A stretch of DNA of 64,000 nt from Ruminococcus sp. AF31-8BH (GTDB lineage: Bacteria > Bacillota > Clostridia > Lachnospirales > Lachnospiraceae), in NCBI RefSeq assembly GCF_003460605.1, contig NZ_QTVN01000010.1, forward strand, positions 64,501-128,500, written 5' to 3'. Shown one piece after another: positions 26,783-34,553 of the stretch (within the stretch, counting starts at the first letter, position 1; every line of letters begins with the position of its first letter). The translations under genes were made by a program, and so were the position numbers. The notes below the pieces were generated by a model, which was not told where the DNA came from, did no database searches, and saw only the letters and a program-made list of their open reading frames with translations.

Positions 26783-26816
26783 AAAAAACACCATGAAAAA
26801 ATGACAAAACAGAGAA

Positions 26817-26856
26817 GCCGCAATCCAGCATAAACACTTGGATTGCGGCCATTTTT
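26817..26856 (+). terminator. Terminator of the transposase gene
   Basis: GCCGCAATCCA (26817-26827) pairs perfectly with TGGATTGCGGC (26839-26849), followed by CATTTTTAA. The stem is 11 bases. Confidence 0.8.
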
Positions 26857-27118
26857 AACCTACTTTACCTGCAAAAGTCAGGATATTTTAACTATTGATT
26901 ATAGTCTATTATATATTATTTGGCACCTTTAAGCAACTATTGTTTGACAATTTATGGCAAATTTCCAATAGAAAAAGGAATGCTCACTCTGAACAATCCC
27001 TTTTTATAAAACTTTATTCATTTTTCACACGATACAAAAGGATGATTCTTTTTATTATCAGAAACAGCAGCCCTACTGCTATTGCATATGTTTCTCTACC
27101 TGTTTTTTCTCCAATCTG

Positions 27119-27635
27119 TCACTGATTCCTACAGCAAAGTAAAGCGGCTCCCCGATATATTCCAAACAATCCGAAGCTCAATAGAACACCTCCGATGATG
27201 TCTGTACACCAGTGTACACCACATAATAATCTTCCACATATCATAAACAAGGAAAAAAGAACAGAAAAAATATTAGTTCCTTTTCGTAACCAGTAATTCG
27301 AACTCCTATGATTTGCCTGATATATAAGCGAAAGCATGACACTTAACGTTAAAAGGGTAGTTGAGGATGGATATGAGGCTTCCAGGACTCCCTCGATCAG
27401 AACCGGGCGGTAATTAATGGGAACCATTTCAAAAATCAGATATCCCAAGATTACCAGTATATAGTATATTCCAAGCAAAAGAATATCCCGGTCTACCTTT
27501 AACAGGCTTCTTCTTTTTATAAGCTGGAATAGGCCAAGACCTCCAAATCCGATGGAAGTTTCCCTTTGACCGATTAGCTGTACATCCACCTTTTGGATCA
27601 GCAGGGTCCAGACGAGAAATGTCTTCCTTTTTCAT
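27119..27635 (-). pseudogene. Damaged PAP2-family phosphatase
   Basis: The C-terminal 150 codons encode a PAP2 (lipid phosphatase) domain: NYRPVLIEGVLEASYPSSTT and GRLLCGVHWCTDIIGG carry the usual PSSxT and GVHWxTDI motifs. Two lesions are visible. First, the ATG at 27635 is out of frame; removing one A from its A-run would give MKRKTFLVWTLLIQKVDVQ, the expected beginning. Second, the reading frame passes from VDVQLIGQRETSIGFG directly to GLGLFQLIKRRSLLKVD, lacking about 35 residues and a membrane helix found in full-length relatives. After the stop, 31 further in-frame codons (QIGEKTGRETYAIAVG) look like an unrelated hydrophobic remnant. A shortened product from GTG at 27589 is possible. Confidence 0.7.
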
Positions 27636-27883
27636 CCTTGCGCAACGGTATCTTTACAGGTATGACATTCCGCCAGAACAAAATCTCCAACAGCAGGGTA
27701 TTCGCATATAGAGATTGTCTCATATCTGAATTTTCCAGAAATCCTGGCAGAATATTCTCCCTTTTCAGTTAACAGCCGGTACCATTCTTTCCCCTGGGAA
27801 AGGATCCTGCCAAGACAATACTCGGGATAGCCGGATGCTACAGAACAGATTTCTTCTCCCACGCCCCATTTGGTCTCTTCCAT
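27632..27883 (-). pseudogene. RsgA-like GTPase remnant, OB-fold domain only
   Basis: 83 codons with an AGGAG ribosome site. The segment LGRILSQGKEWYRLLTEKGE followed by ISGKFRYETISI and EYPAVGDFVLAE matches the N-terminal OB-fold of the ribosome small-subunit GTPase RsgA. The frame stops at the point where the circularly permuted GTPase domain should begin; that domain and the zinc finger (over 200 residues) are missing. Its TGA overlaps the ATG of the broken PAP2 gene. It is most likely the stump left by a deletion. A free OB-fold peptide cannot be excluded. Confidence 0.65.
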
Positions 27884-27888
27884 GTTTG

Positions 27889-28205
27889 TCATCTCCTAAC
27901 TAATCGGGTTAACCTCTCGATAACCTGGTCAAGTGTCTGTTGAAACTGTTTTTTTACCATTTCTTTGTTATTTGCACCATCATACAGGCTGTAGAAAAAA
28001 ACATCACCGCATAAAACTGGTCTGCGTTTTCTTGTGGGTTTGAAATACCCATGTCCGAGAATAATTCTCTTACATAACCAGCAGGACCAGAAGCAAGATA
28101 TTGTTTCCCATTTTGGGAGGCAGAGATATAAAGGTAGTAAATACTGCTTACATACTTCTCTTTTCCAGTCGGAAGAACGGAATTGTAATAGCTGCTAAGT
28201 ACAAG
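27889..28205 (-). pseudogene. TetR-type regulator C-terminal remnant (frameshifted)
   Basis: One frame reads SSYYNSVLPTGKEKYV then ASGPAGYVRELFSDMGIS and DQFYAVMFF; the continuation FYSLYDGANNKEMVKKQ and LDQVIERLTRLVRR is in the next frame, the switch falling in a run of seven T near 27993-27999. The joined sequence has the character of a TetR C-terminal ligand-binding domain; the DNA-binding N-terminus is not found. The TGA overlaps the start region of the RsgA-like remnant, so these were probably once an operon. Confidence 0.5.
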
Positions 28206-28369
28206 TCTTGCTTGTCATGCAAAAAAATCAAAACAGATGTATAAAATCTTATCAGATGGTTATACTGAAAATAGAAAGATAGCTTCGACAACAACAGAAT
28301 TATAAATTCGACAGCAAAACCTTACATATCTATTTCTTATCAGAAAGATTCACTTTCCAAAGACACAAG

Positions 28370-28640
28370 ATTTTTTACAGCCTCTTTTGCACTGTCTGCT
28401 TGCTGATTTCTTCGCTGATTGCAATAACAGAAATCATTTCACATTTCTTTTGTTCGTCTGGCAGCAGTTGTAAAATCGGAGCAATTATTGTGTATCTTTC
28501 ATATGTTTTTTACGGCTCTCTGGACACAGAGAATGTGAATCCATTTCTGACAGTCTTTCTAATAGCTCTGCATACTTCTTTGCATTCGAACAATGTTTTT
28601 TTCTCGCACCAATCTTTGTAGCCAATTTTACGCATAAGCA
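28370..28640 (-). pseudogene. Remnant of a DDE transposase N-terminal region (Mu/TnsB-like)
   Basis: Two frames, NAKKYAELLERLSEMDSHSL then, after a shift, RYTIIAPILQLLPDEQKK and AISEEISKQTVQKRL, together resemble the helix-turn-helix N-terminal part of large Mu/TnsB-like transposases. Stops and frameshifts interrupt it and no catalytic domain follows. With the other remnants it makes 26.8-28.7 kb a decaying region. The remaining bases of 28210-28370 and 28640-28733 show nothing recognisable. Confidence 0.35.
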
Positions 28641-28733
28641 CCTCTTGTATTATATTGCGGTTTTCCCAAAATTAAAATACAAATTATATTGAGAAAAATC
28701 ACTTAAGTCAAGATTTCCACCACTCTATAAATC

Positions 28734-28776
28734 AAAAAAGACCCTGAGGGGCTGGAAATTCCAGTCCATCAAGGTC
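28734..28776 (-). terminator. Terminator of ppdK
   Basis: On the minus strand GACCTTGA (28776-28769) pairs with TCAGGGTC (28747-28740), with an inner palindrome CTGGAATTTCCAG, followed by six T (28739-28734). It lies about 90 bases after the ppdK stop. Confidence 0.8.
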
Positions 28777-28864
28777 AATTTTTACGCTTGGACAAATTTA
28801 TTTAGTTGGTTGGGCGATTTACCCTTTTACAGGATAGATCACTTTACCCTCTCACAAGAATGAA

Positions 28865-31495
28865 TTATTTGTTCTTCTGAGCAATTGCTGCCTGAGCTGC
28901 TGCCAGACGAGCTACCGGTACACGGAATGGTGAGCAGGATACATAGTCAAGACCGATCTTGTTGCAGAACTCTACAGAAGACGGATCTCCACCGTGCTCT
29001 CCACAGATTCCGATGTGAAGGTTCGGGTTAACCGGCTTACCAAGTTTGATAGCCATATCCATAAGCTTACCAACACCAACCTGATCCAGTTTTGCAAATG
29101 GGTCATTCTCGAAGATCTTAGCATCATAGTAAGCGTTAAGGAACTTACCAGCGTCATCACGGGAGAATCCGTATGTCATCTGAGTTAAGTCGTTGGTACC
29201 GAAGCAGAAGAAGTCAGCTTCTTTTGCGATCTCATCAGCTGTAAGAGCTGCACGTGGGATCTCGATCATAGTACCTACTTCATATTTCAGATCTACGCCT
29301 GCTGCTGCGATCTCAGCGTCAGCTGTCTCAACAACAAACTTCTTAACATATTTAAGCTCTTTGATATCGCCTACTAACGGGATCATGATCTCTGGGCAGA
29401 TATTCCAGTCAGCGTGAGCTTTCTTTACATTGATAGCTGCACGGATAACTGCTGTTGTCTGCATCTTAGCGATCTCAGGATAGGTAACTGCCAGACGGCA
29501 TCCACGATGTCCCATCATTGGGTTGAACTCATGAAGAGAGCTAATGATTGTCTTGATTTCCTCTACAGTCTTGCCCTGAGCATCAGCAAGCTTCTTGATG
29601 TCTTCCTCTTCTGTAGGAACGAACTCATGAAGCGGCGGATCCAGGAAACGGATTGTTACAGGGTTGCCCTCGAGAGCCTCGAACAGACCTTCGAAGTCTT
29701 CCTGCTGATATGGAAGAACCTTAGCAAGTGCTGCTTCTCTCTCCTCAGCTGTTGTGGAGCAGATCATCTCACGGAATGCATCGATACGTCCCTCACCGAA
29801 GAACATATGCTCTGTACGGCAAAGACCGATACCTTCAGCACCGAGCTCAACTGCTTTCTTAGCGTCAGCAGGAGTATCAGCGTTTGTACGAACTTTCATT
29901 GTTCTGTACTTGTCAGCCCAGGACATAATACGTCCGAACTCACCAGCGATTGTAGCGTCTACAGTCGGGATGATTCCGTCGTAGATGTTACCTGTTGTAC
30001 CATCGATGGAAATGAAGTCTCCCTCATGGAACTCTTTTCCGCCAAGTGTGAATTTCTTATTCTCTTCGTCCATAGCGATGTCGCCGCATCCGGAAACGCA
30101 GCACTCACCCATACCACGAGCAACAACTGCTGCGTGAGATGTCATACCGCCACGAACTGTCAGGATACCCTGTGCAGATTTCATACCTGTGATATCCTCT
30201 GGGGATGTCTCAAGACGAACAAGAACAACCTTCTCGCCTCTCTCAGCCCACTCTACAGCGTCATCAGCTGTGAATACGATCTTACCGCAAGCAGCTCCTG
30301 GAGAAGCTCCAAGACCTTTGCCCATTGGTGTAGCAGCTTTCAGAGCCTTAGCGTCGAACTGAGGATGAAGAAGTGTATCAAGGTTACGAGGATCGATCAT
30401 AGCTACTGCTTCTTCCTCTGTTCTCATTCCCTCATCAACAAGGTCACAAGCGATCTTCAGAGCAGCCTGAGCGGTTCTCTTACCGTTACGTGTCTGCAGC
30501 ATGTATAACTGGCCATGCTCAACAGTGAACTCCATATCCTGCATATCTCTGTAGTGTGTCTCCAGAGTATGGCAAACTTCTGTAAATTTCTTGAATGCTT
30601 CCGGGAACTTCTGCTCCATCTCAGCGATGTGCATAGGTGTACGAACACCAGCAACTACGTCCTCGCCCTGTGCATTGGTAAGGAACTCACCGAACAGACC
30701 TTTGTTTCCTGTAGCTGGGTCTCTTGTAAATGCAACACCAGTACCACAGTCATCACCCATGTTACCAAATGCCATCATCTGTACGTTAACAGCTGTACCC
30801 CAGGAATATGGGATATCGTTGTCACGACGATATACGTTGGCACGTGGGTTGTCCCAGGAACGGAATACGGCTTTGATTGCACCAACTAACTGCTCCTTCG
30901 GGTCAGATGGGAAATCAGAACCGATTTTTTCTTTATATTCAGCCTTGAACTGCATAGCAAGTTCTTTAAGGTCATCAGCTGTAAGCTCAACGTCAAGAGT
31001 AACGCCTCTGTCAGCTTTCATTTTGTCGATAAGCTCTTCAAAATATTTCTTACCAACTTCCATAACTACGTCAGAGTACATCTGGATAAATCTTCTGTAG
31101 CAGTCCCAAGCCCAACGCGGGTTGCCGGATTTCTCAGATAATACAGCTACAACGTCCTCATTTAAACCAAGGTTCAGGATAGTATCCATCATACCTGGCA
31201 TGGAAGCTCTTGCGCCAGAACGAACGGAAACAAGCAGTGGATTCTCGACATCACCGAATTTCTTACCGGTAACTCCTTCCATTTTGGTGATTGCTTCCAT
31301 GATCTGACCCATGATCTCGTCGTTGATCTGTCTTCCATCCTCATAGTACTGAGTACAAGCTTCAGTAGTGATTGTAAATCCCTGCGGAACAGGAAGTCCA
31401 AGGTTTGTCATCTCAGCAAGGTTGGCACCTTTACCACCCAGAAGGTTTCTCATATCAGCGTTACCTTCTGTAAACATGTAAACCCATTTTGCCAT
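28865..31495 (-). CDS. ppdK: Pyruvate, phosphate dikinase
   Basis: An 876-residue enzyme interconverting pyruvate, ATP and Pi with PEP, AMP and PPi. It has the N-terminal ATP-grasp part (LLGGKGANLAEMTNLGLPVPQ), the phosphohistidine domain with GGMTSHAAVVARGMG and the C-terminal PEP barrel with GICGEHGGDPSS and the FCFGTNDLTQMTYGFSRDD segment. Length and order are normal. I place the start at MAKWVYMF (31495), about ten bases after AGGAGG; an upstream in-frame ATG lacks one. With the neighbouring PPi-dependent phosphofructokinase gene it suggests a PPi-linked glycolysis in which PPDK helps balance PPi. A consensus-like promoter and a terminator bracket it. Confidence 0.97.
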   Translation of the reverse strand: MAKWVYMFTEGNADMRNLLGGKGANLAEMTNLGLPVPQGFTITTEACTQYYEDGRQINDEIMGQIMEAITKMEGVTGKKFGDVENPLLVSVRSGARASMPGMMDTILNLGLNEDVVAVLSEKSGNPRWAWDCYRRFIQMYSDVVMEVGKKYFEELIDKMKADRGVTLDVELTADDLKELAMQFKAEYKEKIGSDFPSDPKEQLVGAIKAVFRSWDNPRANVYRRDNDIPYSWGTAVNVQMMAFGNMGDDCGTGVAFTRDPATGNKGLFGEFLTNAQGEDVVAGVRTPMHIAEMEQKFPEAFKKFTEVCHTLETHYRDMQDMEFTVEHGQLYMLQTRNGKRTAQAALKIACDLVDEGMRTEEEAVAMIDPRNLDTLLHPQFDAKALKAATPMGKGLGASPGAACGKIVFTADDAVEWAERGEKVVLVRLETSPEDITGMKSAQGILTVRGGMTSHAAVVARGMGECCVSGCGDIAMDEENKKFTLGGKEFHEGDFISIDGTTGNIYDGIIPTVDATIAGEFGRIMSWADKYRTMKVRTNADTPADAKKAVELGAEGIGLCRTEHMFFGEGRIDAFREMICSTTAEEREAALAKVLPYQQEDFEGLFEALEGNPVTIRFLDPPLHEFVPTEEEDIKKLADAQGKTVEEIKTIISSLHEFNPMMGHRGCRLAVTYPEIAKMQTTAVIRAAINVKKAHADWNICPEIMIPLVGDIKELKYVKKFVVETADAEIAAAGVDLKYEVGTMIEIPRAALTADEIAKEADFFCFGTNDLTQMTYGFSRDDAGKFLNAYYDAKIFENDPFAKLDQVGVGKLMDMAIKLGKPVNPNLHIGICGEHGGDPSSVEFCNKIGLDYVSCSPFRVPVARLAAAQAAIAQKNK

Positions 31496-31559
31496 TTTAC
31501 ATTTTCCTCCTAAATATTTGTTCATTGAACATAAAACTATGTTTTATACGCACATAGTT

Positions 31560-31588
31560 ATTTTATAGGCTTATTCGTCATTCGTCAA
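31560..31588 (-). promoter_or_regulatory. Promoter of ppdK
   Basis: Minus-strand TTGACG (31588-31583), a 17-base spacer and TAAAAT (31565-31560), about 65 bases upstream of the start. Confidence 0.65.
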
Positions 31589-31628
31589 GGTTATTCTGGT
31601 AAAAAACAGTCAATTTTTTCTCATTTTG

Positions 31629-32885
31629 TTAATTTTTCTTTTTTCTGCCAGTATTCAGCACCAGATGACGGGGAACGCCGTTCACCATGATCGGCTGATA
31701 ATCCCCCTGGATCAGAGGCTTGATGTAGTCGATGAAGTCCTTGGTCACATTATTGGCCTCTTTGTTCATCCAGTGCCTCGGAACCAGCTTCTCTTCATTC
31801 GCAATGCGGTGCACATCGTAAATTCCGGTGGCTGCCATGTACGGATCATCGGATACACGGTCGATAACTACCATCTTGCCGGTATCCCCTTCGTCTGCTG
31901 CCTTTACTGCAGCACCGCCAACCATCATGGCCTCATCAATATCCACCCGGGATGCCATGTGGGAAGCGCTTCTCTGAAGGGTGGAGAGTTCTACGGCACG
32001 GGTTTTGCAGCCGCACTCTGCTGCCAGGAAGTTGGCAAGATAGGTGGCGGTCCCCTGAAGCTGCTTGTGGCCGAATGCGTCCACGTAGTCTCCTACGCTT
32101 CCAAGCTCGCATACGTAGCGTCCGTCAGCCAGCTTGATTCCCTCGGATACTGCGATGACAACAGAGGATTTTTTCTTCAGGAGATCTTTTACCTTGGCAA
32201 GGAATTTCTCGATGTCAAAAGGAACCTCCGGCAGATAAATCAGATCCGGTCCTTCGCAGTCCTCAGACTTGGAAAGGGCGGTGGCACCTGTGAGCCAGCC
32301 GGCATTTCTTCCCATGATCTCCATGATGGTGATCATGTTTTTCTTATAGGTAAGGCCTTCCGCGTCGCGGATCACTTCCTTGGTGGAAGCTGCAATGTAT
32401 TTGGCTGCACTTCCAAAGCCAGGGGTGTGGTCGGTAAGTGCAAGGTCGTTGTCAATGGTCTTTGGTACGCCAAGGAATTTCTGGGTCTGTCCGGTGATAA
32501 TGGCGTAATCGGAAAGCTTCTTGATGGTGTCCATGGAATCATTTCCGCCAATGTAAATGAATGCGTAGATTTCCAGTTTGTTCAGGATCTCGAATATTTT
32601 CTCATAGATGGCTCTGTCTTCGTGGATCTCCGGAAGCTTATAGCGGCAGGAACCAAGAAAAGCAGACGGGGTCCTCTTCAGAAGCTCGATATCGAGCTCG
32701 GAATGGATCTGAGTAGAAAGGTCGATATACTGTTCATCAAGAAGGCCCTGAATTCCGTGAAGCATTCCATATACCTTGTCAAAGCCGCGCTCTACTGCGT
32801 TCTTGTATACGCCAGCAAGACTGGAATTGATTACAGATGTGGGGCCTCCGGACTGTCCTACAATAATATTTCTTTTCTTTGCCAT
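31629..32885 (-). CDS. pfp: Diphosphate--fructose-6-phosphate 1-phosphotransferase (PPi-PFK)
   Basis: A 418-residue phosphofructokinase. QSGGPTSVINSSL opens the nucleotide/PPi site. YIGGNDSMDT has Asp in place of the Gly that ATP-dependent PFKs carry (GGDGS), and PKTIDNDLALTDHTPGFGSA gives the catalytic TIDND; MGRNAGWLTGA is also present. GGND together with PKTIDND is diagnostic of the PPi-using clade, which is reversible and usually unregulated. It is transcribed separately from ppdK but adjacent to it, and the PPi product or substrate links the two enzymes. Confidence 0.9.
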   Translation of the reverse strand: MAKKRNIIVGQSGGPTSVINSSLAGVYKNAVERGFDKVYGMLHGIQGLLDEQYIDLSTQIHSELDIELLKRTPSAFLGSCRYKLPEIHEDRAIYEKIFEILNKLEIYAFIYIGGNDSMDTIKKLSDYAIITGQTQKFLGVPKTIDNDLALTDHTPGFGSAAKYIAASTKEVIRDAEGLTYKKNMITIMEIMGRNAGWLTGATALSKSEDCEGPDLIYLPEVPFDIEKFLAKVKDLLKKKSSVVIAVSEGIKLADGRYVCELGSVGDYVDAFGHKQLQGTATYLANFLAAECGCKTRAVELSTLQRSASHMASRVDIDEAMMVGGAAVKAADEGDTGKMVVIDRVSDDPYMAATGIYDVHRIANEEKLVPRHWMNKEANNVTKDFIDYIKPLIQGDYQPIMVNGVPRHLVLNTGRKKKN

Positions 32886-32958
32886 TATGGTATTCCTCCT
32901 CTATTCCAATTGATCATCGGCGTCAGGATATTTTCTTTTTTGCGCCTTATAATTGTAT

Positions 32959-32987
32959 AGTCTACCAAACGCGCATGGCAAAGTCAA
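32959..32987 (-). promoter_or_regulatory. Promoter of the PPi-phosphofructokinase gene
   Basis: Minus-strand TTGACT (32987-32982), a 17-base spacer and TAGACT (32964-32959), about 75 bases upstream of the start codon. Confidence 0.55.
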
Positions 32988-33113
32988 TGTATTATTGTGT
33001 ATTTTGCATATTTATTTGTTGTTTATTCTCATTTTTATATCTATATTTTCGCATATGCGTGATTATCCTTTATTCCTTTTGACTAATTCGCGTATAATGT
33101 GTCTTTTTTTGTT

Positions 33114-34553
33114 TTATTTTCTAACATATTTTTGCATTTTCTTTTCCACATTACAGAAAATGAGCATAACCGCAAGCAATAAATTAACAATAGTTTCTGC
33201 CCCCAAAAAACACAACGAAAAAATCCCCCTGGTGATGCCGTTTTGCTCTGCCGCAACCATGGCATTCTTCACCAATGCCGGAGGAATATAACCGGAAGCA
33301 GAGATAAGTCCATTAAAAACCGCTGTAACAACTCCGGAAATTCCCACCATGATAATGCTATAAATTGACATGGACAGACCGTCACAGCGGAAGCCGTTTT
33401 TCTGCTCCAGGTAATCCAGAACGTCCGCAAAAAGAGCCATCATAACATAACATGCAGGAATCGTTCCAAGGGTTTTGACAAAAACGCCCAAAACCACCAC
33501 CTTAAAATTACTCATATCTGTCATGGCAAACAATCCGCCGACACCAGACAGGATCAGCCCTGCAACAATGGAATTCTTTTTCCCCATTTTCTTTGCAAGA
33601 GGCCATGCAAACAATGCTCCTGCCGCAATGGGAATTCCGCTGATTGCCGCAACTGCCGTCTGTGTGATTCCATCCTGATAGCTTCCAAGGATATAATCGC
33701 AGTAATAGCTCATGGATAAATTTTTAAAGGCAGCAGCCATGTTAAAAAACAGATAAAACAAAATAATCATCCACCAGTACCTGTCAGACACCACAGCCTT
33801 CAGCTGTTTCTTTATGGACACCGTTTTTCCTGCTTTTTCCTCATTTTCCACATTAAGTTCTTCCGTAACCCGTTCTCTGGTAAAAAGGAATTCAAGCATG
33901 ATTCCCACACAGGCAATAACACCGATCGTTCCCATACAAATCAGCCATGCCTTCTGATTCTTCAAGAGCGGATACAAAAGCATGGGGAAAAGCATGGTTG
34001 CAAACAATCCGGTAGACCCAAGGTTTGCAACCTGAGACGCAATAGAAAGCTTTCCCCTCTGATTGGACTTTCTGGTAGAAAGAGGGATCATCATGCTATG
34101 CGCCACAAAATATGCAGGATATGCAACAGCAAAGAAAAGATTATAGGAAATTGCGATCCAGCATAATTGTCCTGAGTCATTTCCTGTCGGAACAGAAAAG
34201 ATCAAAAATATGGATAACAGCATAAGCGGTGCCGATATCAGCAGATATGGCCTTGCTTTTCCGGCTTTTGTATGCGTTTTATCGATCATGGTTCCCATTT
34301 TCAGATTGCCAATGATCACAAAAACCGTGGACACAAGAGGAAGCATTGTAATAAACAGCCCCTTCATTCCCAATATATCTGTGTAAAAACGATTAAGGAA
34401 TGATACAAATATGGCATTTGCCAGCAGTGCACAAAATGGACCAAGGAAATATCCCAGTGCCAATTCCGGCATTGTAACATTCTCATCTTGTATACGGCTT
34501 CTGAAAACGCCTGAAAATTTATGTGTGCTCTTTTTATCCTGAAAAAATTTCAT
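33114..34553 (-). CDS. GPH-family (MelB-like) sugar:cation symporter
   Basis: A 479-residue transporter with about twelve hydrophobic segments. Characteristic motifs are the early LLANAIFVSFLNRFYTDILG and the loop MGTMIDKTHTKAGKARPYLL, which corresponds to the D-(R/K)T-x(2)-x-G(K/R)-x-RP(Y/W) signature of glycoside-pentoside-hexuronide transporters. Its start overlaps the rhamnosidase stop by four bases (ATGA), so the two are coupled. The likely cargo is a rhamnose-containing glycoside or its breakdown product. It is the last gene of the operon behind the LytTR-type operator. Confidence 0.88.
   Translation of the reverse strand: MKFFQDKKSTHKFSGVFRSRIQDENVTMPELALGYFLGPFCALLANAIFVSFLNRFYTDILGMKGLFITMLPLVSTVFVIIGNLKMGTMIDKTHTKAGKARPYLLISAPLMLLSIFLIFSVPTGNDSGQLCWIAISYNLFFAVAYPAYFVAHSMMIPLSTRKSNQRGKLSIASQVANLGSTGLFATMLFPMLLYPLLKNQKAWLICMGTIGVIACVGIMLEFLFTRERVTEELNVENEEKAGKTVSIKKQLKAVVSDRYWWMIILFYLFFNMAAAFKNLSMSYYCDYILGSYQDGITQTAVAAISGIPIAAGALFAWPLAKKMGKKNSIVAGLILSGVGGLFAMTDMSNFKVVVLGVFVKTLGTIPACYVMMALFADVLDYLEQKNGFRCDGLSMSIYSIIMVGISGVVTAVFNGLISASGYIPPALVKNAMVAAEQNGITRGIFSLCFLGAETIVNLLLAVMLIFCNVEKKMQKYVRK

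Larger units (their letters stand above)
24915..26876 (+). mobile_element. IS1634-like insertion sequence (ends approximate)
   Basis: A single intact transposase gene is followed by a terminator. Possible terminal inverted repeats are TTTTGCAG at 24915-24922 and CTGCAAAA at 26869-26876; they are short and no target duplication is evident, so the boundaries are tentative. The element separates the KaiC/PPDK-like gene from a stretch of broken genes. A second, catalytically dead relative of the transposase lies at 53466-54653. Confidence 0.6.

Noticed and set aside
24866..26889. AAAGTCAAGAATATTT and AAAGTCAGGATATTTT on either side of the insertion sequence as a target duplication
   Set aside because: They are imperfect, too long for this family and not adjacent to the presumed ends; the left copy is part of a promoter.
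26895..27118. Plus-strand 76-codon frame after the insertion sequence
   Set aside because: No ribosome site and no family resemblance; it overlaps the end of a minus-strand remnant.
28400..28621. Plus-strand 73-codon hydrophobic frame
   Set aside because: The opposite strand reads as a degraded transposase fragment; this frame is its shadow.
31626..32960. Long plus-strand frame (444 codons) opposite the PPi-phosphofructokinase
   Set aside because: It is an antisense shadow of a gene with complete active-site motifs.
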